In this document: one piece after another, positions 11,541-30,000 of the stretch
Layout of the letters: every line of letters starts with the position of its first letter
How positions within the stretch are numbered: the stretch's first letter is position 1
Assembly (NCBI GenBank): GCA_035771165.1
Contig: JAWNZC010000354.1
Location: forward strand, 1,926,001 to 1,990,000
Source of the DNA: Paragorgia papillata
Taxonomy: Eukaryota; Cnidaria; Anthozoa; Scleralcyonacea; Coralliidae
Direction of reading: 5' to 3'
Length of the DNA: 64,000 bases
Notes under the pieces: model-generated
Seen by the model: only the letters and a program-made list of their open reading frames with translations
Database searches by the model: none
What the model was told of the DNA's origin: nothing
Made by a program: the position numbers and the translations under genes

Positions 11541-14071
11541 CGATTTCAAAGGAATTGAGAGGCCCTGGTAATAAAGCTAGGGTATAACAAACAGAAAGAA
11601 GATACACAAAAGAGAAAATAATGAATAACAAAGTAAAAGTGCAATAATATTTAATATGGATGAAATTAAATACCTTTTTTCGAAACAACTACTTCTTCGG
11701 GCCCTTCCACCATGTTTCAGTTACAGCACGCTACGATCATTCGGTTCAGCGGAGCCATGGAAAAGTAGATTCCAGTCTTCTATATGCAAAAGTTGCACAC
11801 GGCCTTGCTTATATTGTTTCTAAATTAGATCAGTAATCTACTCACGTACAGTTAAATTTATTTCCAGAAACGAGTTACTTTCAAAATGGTGAATATTTCT
11901 TATCTCATATAAAAGTCATTTGTCTGGTTTGCAATTTCAAAATTTAACCCCCCCCTTTTTCTTTTAGGGAACTAAAAAATTTACCCCCCTTAAAATAGGC
12001 ATGTTCAAAAAATCTACCCACCCCCATCAAAAACCACCGACCAAGTATTACTTGACCTTTACATATACAGATTTCTCCTGGAAAGTCCTTGATTTTTTTT
12101 TATCTCCCTGGAAACCCCTGGAAAAGTCCCGGAATTTCGAACTGACCCCTGGAAAACCCTGGAAAACAGTCGGTGCTGCTTTAGTTTGTTGATATTTTGT
12201 TATTTTTCAACTTGTTTATAGTGATGTGATATTGTAACGGTTATTCATGAAAAATATTGATCGTAACTGAATAATTATGTGATTAATAAATAGCACAATT
12301 AAATGTCAACTCTTTGCAAAAGTATTTTTGTCTGATTTCAAATACCCCTGGAAAAAGGCAGGAAAAAGCCCTGGAAAGTCCTGGATTTTCAAAATTATCA
12401 AGGTGCACGAACCCTGTTTATATGTTGGGGGTTAGACTGAGAACGAGATGAGATCGGCGACTGACTTTCAGTCTAGTTGGGGGTCTAAATACCAAAATTC
12501 CAAAACCAATATACATTTCACGTTTTGGACGAAAAATGTTCCTAAATGGGCTTCCACTCAAAATGTCAATCTCGTTGAGTGTTGACCATTTTGGTAAAAC
12601 GTCGATTTCAAGTTGAAGAGGCTTTGAAGCACTCTTGTGCTTGCCTCCTCCGAAGGCAACTCTGTGTGGCTTCCCAGAACTGTGACGTTTTGTTCAAGAT
12701 CTAATCTTGACTTTATTTGGTCGAGATATTCAATTGGGGACAGGAAGCCAGAACCAGTGATGGATTTACAGGGGGTGCGGGGGTGCGCACCCCCTGGTCC
12801 TTGGCCAAGGGGGTGCAGGGGGGTGCCAATTACTCAATTAGTGCCTTGCTGTAGTGGGATGCGACGTGGATTTCATTGAAAATGTCAATCACATTTCTAA
12901 TGTCTAGCTTCCTTGTGATATCCCTAATAAAATCCATAATAAAACGTCCACTTCATCCCTAAATTTATTTGACATGTACACCTTCCAGGTTTGATAAAAT
13001 GCGCTATTGAAAACACGATTTAAAACTTTTAAATATTTCTTCAAAGTACCGTCAGAATGCAGGAAATGCCATTTCTTACAAAAATTCTAGATCCGCCCCT
13101 GCAGCACACCCCCCCCCCCCCCTATGCGTACATGTATCTGCGCCAAATCTTGTAAGATCTTAAGAAAAATTTCATAAGATTTTTCTTACACGATCCTACA
13201 AGATCTTATAAGATTTTAGCGAGATCTTATAAGATAATTAAAGAGAAAGTACACGTTCTCTGACCAAAATAATTTTTTATTCTGACTCACAAAAACTGTG
13301 GTAGATTACACTCACAAGTTTACCAAAATACTTACCAGTTTTATCAGCAATATCCCCTAGATAGAACGTTAAATTATGTACAAGATATGTGAATTTGAAA
13401 AAAATCGTATAGAATAGAACCCTGAAAAATCGTAGTATTTTAATCCAAAACTTTGCCGCGTCGGAGGACTTCGTGATATGGCGAGGAAATATTGTAAACA
13501 CGATCGGATTAAAAATACTTGTTTCCATCGTTCAAACTGACAGCTCATAAGTGACGCCAATTAAAAAATTCTGAGCTTTGATTGGCCCCGATTTAATCGT
13601 CGCGCATTGGTTACACACAACACGATAGCAGATACAAAAATGTTTTCTATGCGCAGCATGCTAGACTTATATCGTCTTTAATTCAGGTGACTTAGAATTG
13701 GAACCATACATAGATATGCATTCTTTAAAAAGTAAGAGAGAAAAATTAAAGATAAAAGCATTCTTTAATATATCATGTATAATACATTATATATATTTTG
13801 TATATAGAGTCCCATGCAGATTAAAAAATGCATAGTGTGACCAAAATCCTAAGTATTTTTCCATCTGAAAGGTCATTGATATAAGGGCAATATGGGTAAA
13901 TATGATAGCCGGCTAGCCGTGAGTGACAAAGCAGATGTTTTAGTGTTGGCGTTATCAAATGATTGCCTGATAATTTACAGGGAGCCATTATGCCACAGTC
14001 CTAGCCATGTGGTGTTTCCTGTTTCCTGGGTCGTTTTATAGTGACCCAGTTAACAATGTTTTTATTACATA
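11541..14071. other. Intergenic, degraded transposon fragments
   Basis: No gene. The stretch 12760-13110 carries polymorphic G/C runs (GGGGGTGCGCACCCCC) and GCAGGAAATGCCATTTC, a dispersed family also seen at 17200-17320, 47265-47480, 53270-53350 and 55340-55430. These are probably ends of a larger DNA transposon. The region 13140-13250 repeats AAGATCTTATAAGAT motifs. Confidence 0.45.
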
Positions 14072-14298
14072 AAGCCCTAATCAAACGAGAACGCAAGTCA
14101 TCGCAAGTTGGCAGTCACGCTATCTCAACCAGCCGCTCTGAATAGTTTCTCGAAAATATTATGTACCGTGACAAAGTTAAAACTTGTTTAAAACACTCAT
14201 GAAACTTTTATTTTGTTAATTTGGGGAGTTCGAACGACCGCCACAGAAATTCTGACTGCCAATTTGCGATGACTTGCGTTCTCGTTTGATTAGGGCTT
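14072..14298. repeat. MITE with about 45-bp inverted repeats
   Basis: The left end AAGCCCTAATCAAACGAGAA and right end TTCTCGTTTGATTAGGGCTT match through about 45 bp. One arm of another copy lies at 25755-25832 beyond the SOSS-B gene. Confidence 0.88.
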
Positions 14299-14660
14299 AA
14301 CAGTATGAGCTTGCCGACTATAACGCTATTTAGAGTAAAACACCGACTCGTATTAATGTGTGGAATGGATAAATTTTAAGCAAGTGTGAATAGCTAGGAT
14401 TATGAATTAATAAATTAAAATCTCGCAGTTTTGAAAAATATTCAAAAAAAAGCTATTGATAGGATATACATGTTAATTTTGTCTAAAAATAGCGTGAACA
14501 GGAAGGATTATACGAACTTTGACGTAATATAAAAAAAGATGTTTAGTAAATTAAAATCTCATAGTCTTCAAAACTAAAGCAAGAACTAAAATTAGTGAGT
14601 GGAGTGGATTTATTTTAGGTGAGCAAAAATATTTCGTGCACTACGAAATAGAAAGGGGAT

Positions 14661-14805
14661 ATTACACGGTGGCGAGAAGATATGGATTTTATGTTCGAGT
14701 GGCAAGGAAAATATCTCACGATCAGTGAGCGCAGCGAACGGAATGAGTGAGATCTTGCTCTTGCCACGAGAACATAAAATCCATATCTTTGAGCAACCGT
14801 GTAAT
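14661..14805. repeat. Foldback element
   Basis: ATTACACGGT...GAGAAGATATGGATTTTATG is answered by CATAAAATCCATATCTTTGA and ACCGTGTAAT. The centre holds GTGAGCGCAGCGAACGGAAT. Almost the whole 145 bp forms one hairpin. Confidence 0.82.
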
Positions 14806-15329
14806 GTTCTATTTATTATATGGACAATGAAATTATGCGTGGAAGTGATGTTGGCAAACTGGATTTAATGCAAAAACTACAAGCGCTTGACCTAAAACCT
14901 TTAGAAAATTGACAAATGAAAAATACAACAACTTCTTCGAATACGTCATTTTACGTGAAAAAAATGAATTAAGAGAAGTTACTGGCTCAAATTTACTTGA
15001 TTCGAAACTTGCGACAAAAGGAGTAAATTGTGTACGCCACTCGGTTCCCGGATGTAGTGAAATATGGATTCTACGAGTGTTTTAGTTGCTAGTAAAATAC
15101 TCTTCTCCATATGTATTGTATTGAACATGCAGGTTAAACAATGTTCTACAACTGCACCCCATGGACAATAGTCTCCAGCAAGGATTGTCGCATTGTTAAA
15201 ACAAGGTCAAACAAGCATGTCATAATAATTAACAATAATTTAGCACTGTTGGTTTGTCAAAGCACTTTTCTTCCTCTTCAAAATTTGTGAAACTGTAGTG
15301 AAAGACCGTTGTCGCTTTAAGAACGAAAG

Positions 15330-15825
15330 TTAAAGTGTCTATGAAACGAAAATTAAGTTTGTCTTATTTGAAAGAACACTTAAAACGATAGAGTAACACC
15401 TTTTTAAGTTATTCGTTTCCTTGCTTCGTTCTTGAGATATTTCAGTTTGTTTGATGTAAATGTCACGTTGCGACGTCACACGTGCATAATGAGTTATCGA
15501 AAAACGTTATATATCTTTGGCATTCTTTGCCATTGTCAAATATATAATCACTTGAATATCTACATGTTTCACTGTTCTGGGCGAAACACACGCACATGCT
15601 TCCCTCGAATTATTTTGGTTTCATAATAGCAAAGATATTTAACTTTTTTCAATAACTTATTATGCACATGGACGTTAAATGTTTAATTTGCATATCAAAC
15701 AAACTGAAATATCTCAAGAACGAAGCAAGGAAACGAAAAACTTCAAAATATGTTACTCTATCATTTCAAGTGTTCTTTCAAATAAGACAGGCTTACTTTT
15801 CGTTTCATAGCCCATGGGCACTTAA
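15330..15825. repeat. Long-armed palindromic element, TTAAAGTG type
   Basis: Arms of about 130 bp: the left begins TTAAAGTGTCTATGAAACGA, the right ends in its diverged reverse complement. Shared motif GAGATATTTCAGTTTGTTTGA. The left arm contains GCGACGTCAC. No open frame of interest. Confidence 0.8.
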
Positions 15826-16458
15826 TTAAGTGGAAAATAACTTTGTGCTGACGATTTATATGAGACCCGCATTTTAGCTTTTGAGTTATTTTGGGCTAAC
15901 TTTTCCGCTCCCACTTTTGACATAATATCACATGGAGTTGACTGTCTGAGACCCCATTTACACTATGTAATCTATTGACCACTCTAGCCATATAAGTCTC
16001 TCGCTTTGGCATTCAAAGTAACATTGTTATACGGTAACCTTTTTATGAAATAAACGAACTTATTATTATTATTTATTATACTACTGTAGAGCAAATTAGA
16101 GCAAATTGTTTTTTATTCCCATGAGGATGAAAAACAATGTGAATCCGGATCCTTTTGTTCTAGTGTAAACGGGCCTGAGAAGTCGAAAAATACAGCGTGC
16201 ACCATTTTTCAGTCTTTTCACCTATTGAAACTCCAGCGAATTACCATTCAGTGCTTTTTGGCATATTATAAGTGATATTGGGCATTTCACTCGATTACAT
16301 AGCATGTTCTAAGGATTTTGGGTGAAGGAAAATTCGAGTGTAGAATATATACATTTTAAGACCAAACCGGGACCAGTTGCGAAAAATGCAACTACACAGG
16401 CCTTCCGGCAGGAATTGAACCCACGACCGAAATGTGTTGTTTAACACAAAAGATTTTG

Positions 16459-16784
16459 TTAACACTTTGAAACCTGACGACGAGTCTTTAAGGTTTATTC
16501 TGGCTAACGCCAGACGATTTTATTCAGCACAGCGAGAGGTCCAGGTCTCAAAGTGTTAAAACCTATCTCTTTAACACTTTGAAGCCTGACGACGAGTCTT
16601 TAAGGTTTATTCTGGCTAACGACAGACGATTTTATTCAGCACAGGGAGAGGTCCATGTCTCAAGTGTTAAAACCTATCTCTTTAACACTTTGAAGCCTGA
16701 AGACGAGTCTTTAGTATTTTATTCTGGCTAACGCCAGACGATTTTATTCAGCACAGGGAGCGGGTCCAGGCCTCAAAGTGTTAA
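16459..16784 (+). repeat. Three tandem TTAA-flanked MITEs (copies C, D, E)
   Basis: Copies at 16459-16559, 16571-16670 and 16682-16784, all in one orientation. Each is bounded by TTAA, and they are separated by the same short spacer AAACCTATCTC as copies A and B. This regular spacing implies the MITE multiplied here as a tandem unit. Confidence 0.88.
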
Positions 16785-17102
16785 GTCTGATGGGTGGTAA
16801 TAAAAGCCTGTAATCTGAAACGGAACATTAAACGAGATGGCTGAAAAAAATAACCCAGTCATGATCTATTCAGACATATTGTCTGGAAACTCGGAAGACT
16901 TCAAAGCGCATATAATGAGCTGCGAATGCTCTTCACCACATACACATTAATTGTTAATGTCAATTTTTTTTGCTTATTAATATTTAAAATGTGTACCAAC
17001 TCAAGCTGAAAATACTAATAACGTAAAGAAAAAAGTTTTAAAAAAATGTTTAAAAAAAGTTTAAAAAGTTAAAAAAAATAAATTAAAATGCATGCGCATG
17101 CG

Positions 17103-17860
17103 AAGTGAAAATTAAGTTCGTCGTATATTTGAAAGAATACTTAAAATGACAAAGTAACATCTTTTGTAGTTTTTTGTTTCCTTGCTTAGCCAGGATTTTG
17201 AAAGGGGGGGGGGAGCCGAAATCAGAATAAATTTTTAGGGGGTCCGGAGGCATACTTCCCCGGGAAATTTTGAAATCGAGAGTCGCTGAAATGCCATTTC
17301 CTGGCTTTTGGAGGAAGATTTTACAGACTCTAAAGGTTAAAAAACGTCATATAAAATACTCAAAACACGCAAACGTCACATAGATACTCAAAATGCATAC
17401 ACTCAGTAGATTGAATACACTGTTTACAGTTTATTTCCTCACATAATTCATATTGCATGTCTGTTGTTTTATATCTGAAGGGGGGGGGGGGGGGGGAGCC
17501 CCGCTGGCTACGTCCCTGTTCGTCGTTGGGATATTTCATGAGGTGCAAATTAAACATTTTAACGTACAGGTACGTCTGCATAATGTCCATAATAAGTTAT
17601 CGGAGAAGGTTATATTATCGTTGCTATTATTAAATCAAATTAATTCGAAGGAAGCATGTGTTTTTTTTCTCCTACAACACCAAACATGTAGACTTTTTTA
17701 AGTGCATGATTATGTTTGATAATAGCAAAGATACTGTATATAACCTTTCATTATGTACGTGTGACGTTAAATTGTTAAATTTGCATATCAAGCAAATTTA
17801 CACATAGGATTGGAAGGAAACGAAAAATTGCAAAAGATGTTACGGTGTCATTTTAGTAGA
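17103..17860. repeat. Palindromic element interrupted by a second transposon fragment
   Basis: The left arm 17103-17169 (AAAATTAAGTTCGTCGTATA) is related to the 15.3 kb element. It is broken by a G-run-bearing fragment of the dispersed family (GGGGGGAGCC, TGAAATGCCATTTCCTGGC). The right arm resumes and ends at about 17855, where the GGAGT array begins. Confidence 0.6.
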
Positions 17861-18085
17861 GTAGAGTAGAGTAGAGTAGAGTGGAGTGGAGTGGAGTGGA
17901 GTGGAGTGGAGTGGAGTGGAGTGGAGTGGAGTGGAGTGGAGTGGAGTGGAGTGGAGTGGAGTGGAGTGGAGTGGAGTGGAGTGGAGTGGAGTGGAGTGGA
18001 GTGGAGTGGAGTGGAGTGGAGTGGAGTGGAGTGGAGTGGAGTGGAGTGGAGTGGAGTGGAGTGGAGTAGAGTAGAGTAGAATAGA
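17855..18085. repeat. (GTGGA)n pentanucleotide array
   Basis: About 45 units. The pure GTGGA interior is flanked on both sides by a GTAGA variant. A degenerate relative lies at 18421-18500. Confidence 0.97.
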
Positions 18086-18105
18086 ATATGTAGTGTGGCT
18101 TCGCT

Positions 18106-18310
18106 CACTCCACCTCCCCGTCTGATGGACTTCACGGCTTTAACCAATCAGAGCAAAGGTTTTAGTTTTTGAGAACTAATTATGTATGCAAGGTATGCCC
18201 GAAAAGTGAAACAAATGCATTGCGATTGGCTGCTGCAATACAAAGGATAATACGTAATACGTCACAGAACATGAAACCCCGTGAAGTCCATCAGACGGGG
18301 AGGTGGAGTG
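18106..18310. repeat. MITE with perfect 32-bp inverted repeats
   Basis: CACTCCACCTCCCCGTCTGA through GGACTTCACGG is repeated exactly in reverse complement at 18279-18310. The perfect arms suggest recent activity. It lies about 440 bp upstream of the SOSS-B start codon. Confidence 0.9.
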
Positions 18311-18749
18311 ACTGAACACAATACCGTCTGATAATTAGGCTATCTTTTCTCGTGCTGGTGAAGGCTGTGTGCGGCGAGCCCTTTAATTTGGCTCAAGAAG
18401 TTCTGGGAACGAGATTGGGCGTGGAGTGGAGTGAAATGAAATGGGATGGAATAAAGTGGAGTGGAATGAAGTAGAGTGGAAAGGAGGGAACGGAAGAGAA
18501 CGGAACGGAATCGAGAATTTGTCACTTTCCGACCCATGTCACTTTCCCGTACCTCCACCGAAGGTGAAACGGACAGGCACGAAATGCCACGAATATCGCG
18601 GACATATCGGCTTAATTATGAGCATTACGTTTGTTCATCATTGACTCTGTTCTTTCCGTCCGATCTCGCTTAAAACACTGAAAGCACATGTCTCTGCTCT
18701 TTACATGAGCATCTTTACTCTTTAATCTTTTTTTCTATTCTCTTATTTC

Positions 18750-24714
<5,965 letters not shown>

Positions 24715-24729
24715 CAGCCTAGTTAATAC

Positions 24730-25025
24730 ATAGTCAATCGAGATATGGTCTGGAAACTCAGCTAAAGTCTTTGGTCTATCTTTTTGTTCGCCTTTATGCA
24801 TTTTTGTGCACGGTGCACGGTCACTGAACACATTGTATTTTAGTATAATGAACGAATTGTCCAATAGCAACGTTTCAGTTCAATCACTCAACCGTGCTAT
24901 TTAAATATTAATAAACCTAAAACAAAGGATGTGCACGGTGTAAGGTACGGTTCAACATAAAATCACAGCTCATTATAGGCGCTTTGAAGTTTGCCGAGTT
25001 TCCAGACCATATCTCGATTGACTAT
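24730..25025. repeat. MITE directly after the SOSS-B stop codon
   Basis: Inverted ends ATAGTCAATCGAGATATGGT and ACCATATCTCGATTGACTAT. It begins 16 bases after the stop codon, so it probably supplies SOSS-B 3' UTR sequence. Diverged relatives are at 1560 and 16865. Confidence 0.88.
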
Positions 25026-25034
25026 GGTTAATAT

Positions 25035-25305
25035 AACGTATACATGGTTTGGAAGCTCCATTGTCTTTCAACGTGAAGTGATAGTCATGTTGAAAGACAA
25101 TAGAGTACATTCTATGGACACGTGACGATAAAGCACCACAACACGTGACGGTGAAGGACTATACTAATTAAACCCGATCGTTGCTATTGGATTACTGCTT
25201 CATTATACAGAAAATACAATACCGTGAAGTTGCACAAATTTCCATACACTTGAACAAAAACACAGAACAATCACTTTGGACGGGTTTCCAAACCATGTAT
25301 ATGTT
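25035..25305. repeat. MITE with AACGTATACATGGTTTGG ends
   Basis: Left AACGTATACATGGTTTGGAA and right TTTCCAAACCATGTATATGTT are inverted. An inner hairpin CATTGTCTTTCAACGTGA / ATGTTGAAAGACAATAG follows the left end. Confidence 0.82.
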
Positions 25306-26104
25306 CTATTAACTATGATAACAGTAAGCCTGTACTCGAGTCTTTGTGGAAGAACTTTATTTGTACAATAGTAGTTTTACAGTATTAGTACTGGTAGGTG
25401 AAAATCCATTATTTTCACTGGTTTGAAGAGGATGTGTACATAGGGTTTTCAAAATTGTACTATTTGGGCAGCCATGCATCCATGTATGAAACTTCACACA
25501 CATGTATTATTAACAGTTGAAATATAGTAAGGTTAGATATATACTCCAAAACAGAGCATGTTTCGAGCGAAGGCCCTTCGTCAGAGGGGCGATTGATTGA
25601 TTTTCAGTCAAAGAAGGCACTGAAGCTTTTTTCCGCCGTTTACGCCTAAAAGCCCATTTTCATAATCAGTCCTCCACCTTTAATAAGGATGTCTTGGAGG
25701 AAATCAACCCTAAAAAGTCTTCTTGCTCTCCACCTGAATGAAGGCCACCAATTGGGTGTTCGGACGACCGCCACAGAAATTTGTGACTGCCAACTTGCGA
25801 TGACTTGCGTTCTCGTTTGATTGGGGCTTTACATTGTGTTTTGAGTTGTTAGGGCATATGTGAGAGACGATGCTACCTTAGAAGTTACGCTACATTTTTA
25901 AAAAATGAGCTTCGCAACTTTCAGGAAAATTGCTTCGCAGTTCCTCGCAATTTTCAAAATCGCTTCGCAATTTGCGATTTGCGAAGCACTAATTACCAAA
26001 TTACTACAAAATTATTTTGAAAACCCGTACTAAATACAGAAATTTTATCTATTATACATAAAATATTGTATTTACATGATTCATTGTACAAAGTTTTCAT
26101 GAAC

Positions 26105-26507
26105 TTAAAGTGCATATAAACCCCTTTTTTTTTATCATCTGAATACGTTCTACATATAGAGCAAACAGTTGTTCAGTGAAATATTTTTTTGATTGGAGCT
26201 ATATTCTTCAATGTTTTTTTGGCGATTCGCATTTCTAGTATACATGGTAATGAGTTAACGTCTATGTAGGCATTTGGCTTTCTTTCTCTTTTTGGCAAGA
26301 TGAACTACCTGAGAATTTTTGTGGAAAAACTCGTACAACATGTTGTTCAAACACACCATTAATAGAAGAATTGGGTCATATGTCACTCCTGCAAATAAAT
26401 ATTGTATAGATAATGATGACTACTTTGGCGTCATCTCGATCATTACCATTTTGAAAATCCAATCTAAAAATATTTTGATAAAAAATTTGGGGTTATATGC
26501 ACTTTAA
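26105..26507. repeat. TTAAAGTG-type element between SOSS-B and HIF-alpha
   Basis: TTAAAGTGCATATAAACCCC at the left and GGGGTTATATGCACTTTAA at the right, TTAA at both borders. It sits between the converging 3' ends of the two genes. Confidence 0.78.
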
Positions 26508-27049
26508 ATGTATGAGAGTTGTGATAGTCTATTATATAGACCTGTTTTCTTGTTATTGTATAGTTATTTTCATATGATAGGCAATATGTTTTGTGAGTTG
26601 CATAATAGTGCATGATAATCTTTTTAATTTAAAAATTTCTATACCGTAGTTAATGCCCTGTACTAAATTGCTACAAAATTATTTCGAATTCCGAATACAG
26701 CAATTTCAGCTATTTACATGCACTGACTTTACAAATCAGTTTTCACGAACTGATGTAGCATCTCTGATGTACAATGTTCAGTTAGTTCAGGTCTTAAGAC
26801 ACATGAATAAACTTAAAAGCTATAATTTAGACGTTTTTCACAAATTCCAAATCAATATTTTCATTTCACAACATTGTCCAGTTTTGAACCGTAAGTAGAT
26901 AGGTTAATTAGTTCCCGTTGAGCAAGGAGCCGTTTTAAGTCCTTGTAACATGGAGTAGACCTTGAATCCTTTGTTGGCTCATGGATTGGAAGACTACAAA
27001 TTTAGTCTTGTGGATGATAGACTTTTCTGTCACCAAAATAGATTCCAAT

Positions 27050-30000
27050 TCATGGAATAATCTTTTCTGTTGAGGAAAAAAATGTTGGTGTTGATAGATT
27101 CCTTTTCATGAAACCTTTTTGTGAACCACTGATCTCTTTACAAAACTCATCAGAAATCTCCCATATTTCATCGTTCTCCATTGCAAAATCATCGCATGCA
27201 AAAGGACTGTTCAGACTAAACATTTCAAGCTCTTTTTCATCACTTGAAAACTGTTTGTCATCAAGTGGTGATGGAATGAACGGAGCATATTGTTCAAAGT
27301 TTCCTTCTTCAGCTTCGGGGAATAATGAAATGTCGCACTTTGGAGCCGGTATAAATGGACTGTTTGCATGCTCGTATTCTTCAGTATCTGTTGTTATTTG
27401 GTAGTCGTCCAATGCCATAAAGTACCCTTCACTCTCAGAGGCAACTTTCTCACTAATCTCAGGCATTTCTTTGTTGAAACAAACATCCGTCAAATCCATT
27501 GACAGATCCATTGCAAGACTGCTGTTATCTCCGTACACTTGGTTTGTGTCACCAGCTGTTTGAAACTCCAGGGCACTGGTCTTGTTGGGGCATTTCTGGA
27601 TAACTGGTAACCTCTTTTGGTTGGCCTTGTTATATTCGGTTCGATCTGCTGGTGAGTTTCCTGGAGACTCCAGTTTCTCTCTCTGTCTTCGCACTTGGTC
27701 GAGGGATACCATTTCATTTTCATGTTCAATCCCACTAAAACAAATATTAATAAAAAATATTTTAAAAAACAGTTTAATTACATGTCCAGTATTAACTACA
27801 TGTATTAATTAATTATTCATTTTCTTTTGGTTGGTCAAGAGCCAACTAAATTCTAACAAGAAGCTCAGCACCACCGCTGAGTGTACAATTATTTGTTTCA
27901 TCACTACCAAACGTACAAAATTTTCAGATTTTTTGTATGCTTCAGGCACCTGCCAAGCGTACAAAATTTTCAGAATTTTTTACTTTCATTGCAAAATAAA
28001 ATCACAGTAAAGTACATATATGTCTTACCTGATGGCATAGTGAACACACAAGACAAACTGAGGCTGACATGTCTTGCTGGCATACACAATGCTTGCTTTA
28101 GTTTGCACCCAAACCCATCCTCCATACTTTGCCAGTAGTCGATAGTAGCCACTGATACACTGGCCTTTGGTTAACACTAAATTAACAGATTAATAATCAT
28201 TACTATAGAGTGGGGTAATATCAGACCTGCCAACTTTACCAAACACTAAATCTGGAGATTTTGAAATATAATGATAAAAAACCTGGAGATTGACAGCCAA
28301 ACCTGGAGATTGCTGCAATTTGTGATCTTCGTCCCCACTTAAGTTTGCACCATTTTGATTTTGACAACTCAGAACTTTTTTAATTTTATCACCCACTGAC
28401 CAGTGTCAAGCATTGCAGGCATTACTGATAATGATTAAGACTGTATTCAGGTGCTCTGTGCCTCGGCCGAAGTGCTATTGATGCTTTTCTTTAGTTTATG
28501 TTTTATTTTAATTTTTCAGAGTATTTCTATTGGCATTTTAAAGAATTCTTGCTAATGCCATGAGAAGTGGCAGTCATACCGGGTGACCGGGAGAAGTTGT
28601 CTGAGTCTCACGGTCAAACCGTGAGAGTTGGCAGGTCTGTAATATAGGTCAGCTCATTGATATATATATATATATATATATTTCTAAAATTCATTAATAA
28701 TTCATGAGGAAAACACAAAGAAAAATCATGAGCGTATCGGATCTATATATGTGATATAGACTCGCTCTAAGTTTCTCGCTGGTTTTTAACGGCTGAGATA
28801 AGCTTAATTTTCAAAATTACTACGCCAATGAACGTATGAAGTGATTCTTTTTAGAAGCCATTTAAAAACCTTGCAGTACGGGCTTTATCGGCTCTAAAAC
28901 ACTCGGCTATCGCCTCGTGTTTTATATCCGATAAAGCCCTCCTGCACGGTTTATAAATATTACATATATATATTCAGTAATTACATGTTAAGTCACTAAA
29001 AAGTAATTTTATTACAAATCAAGTAGAAAGTGATACAATGATCATTATTATACTTACATGTTTTATGGCAATTGGCAAGGACATCCTCATCACAACCATA
29101 AAGAAATTTGAACAAGGACTGACCCAAAACTTCTGAAGGTGAATAGCCAAGAATTTGTTCAATACTGCAAAGGCAAATAATTATTCAAATAAAACAAGTG
29201 TGCAGGTGCAGGATACAGTAGGAGGATATAATGTTATAAGCTAATGTATGGTATAAATGTACTATGGGCCCTAAATTCCATCTACTGTATTATAAAGTAA
29301 CCAGTGCTGTGAGTAACTTCGTTACAAGTAACTATAAGTTACAGTATTACTAGTTACATTTTTAAGTAACTGTAACTGAAACTAGTTACTTTTTCTGAAG
29401 AAGTAATTACTTTAAAGTTACTTTTTGAAGAAGTAACTATAACTAGTTACTTTTTTAAAGAACTGTAACTTAAGTTACATTTGGTTAAAAAATGTGACTA
29501 TAGTTACTGATATTCAGTTGAGGATGTCATTCTTTCTTAATAAAAATGGTTCTGATATAATAATAAAGGTACATTATGTACACATTTGACTATTTCTGCT
29601 TAGAACATAATTATGGTACTGGCATCTAAAAACCAGTAATTTCTTTGTTGATTCTAGTAACACGGACAATGGAATGTAACTTTGTAACTAGTTACAAAAT
29701 TTTTGAAGTAACTTTGTAACTGTAACTGGTTACTTTCTTTTCATTGTAACTTTTATCGGTAACTAGTTACTTTTCTAATGATGTAACTGTAACTGGTTAC
29801 AAAAATTATGCAACTTTTACAGCACTGAAAGTAAGTTTGTATTCCCAAAGCCTTACCTATTTTCAGTGAAAAGAAAAGACAGATCCAAGCTGTGATGACT
29901 TGAGAAAGTGGCTTGATCTAAGGGAACTTCAAATGTCGATGTGTACATTAGTGGAACACCAATACCAACAAAGCAAAGAGGGGGATCTTTTTTGTCACTT

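Noticed and set aside
17848..18147. Repetitive Trp-Ser-Gly-Val-Glu and Leu-His-Ser-Thr-Pro frames
   Set aside because: They are open in three frames and both strands because the five-base unit has no stop; not genes.
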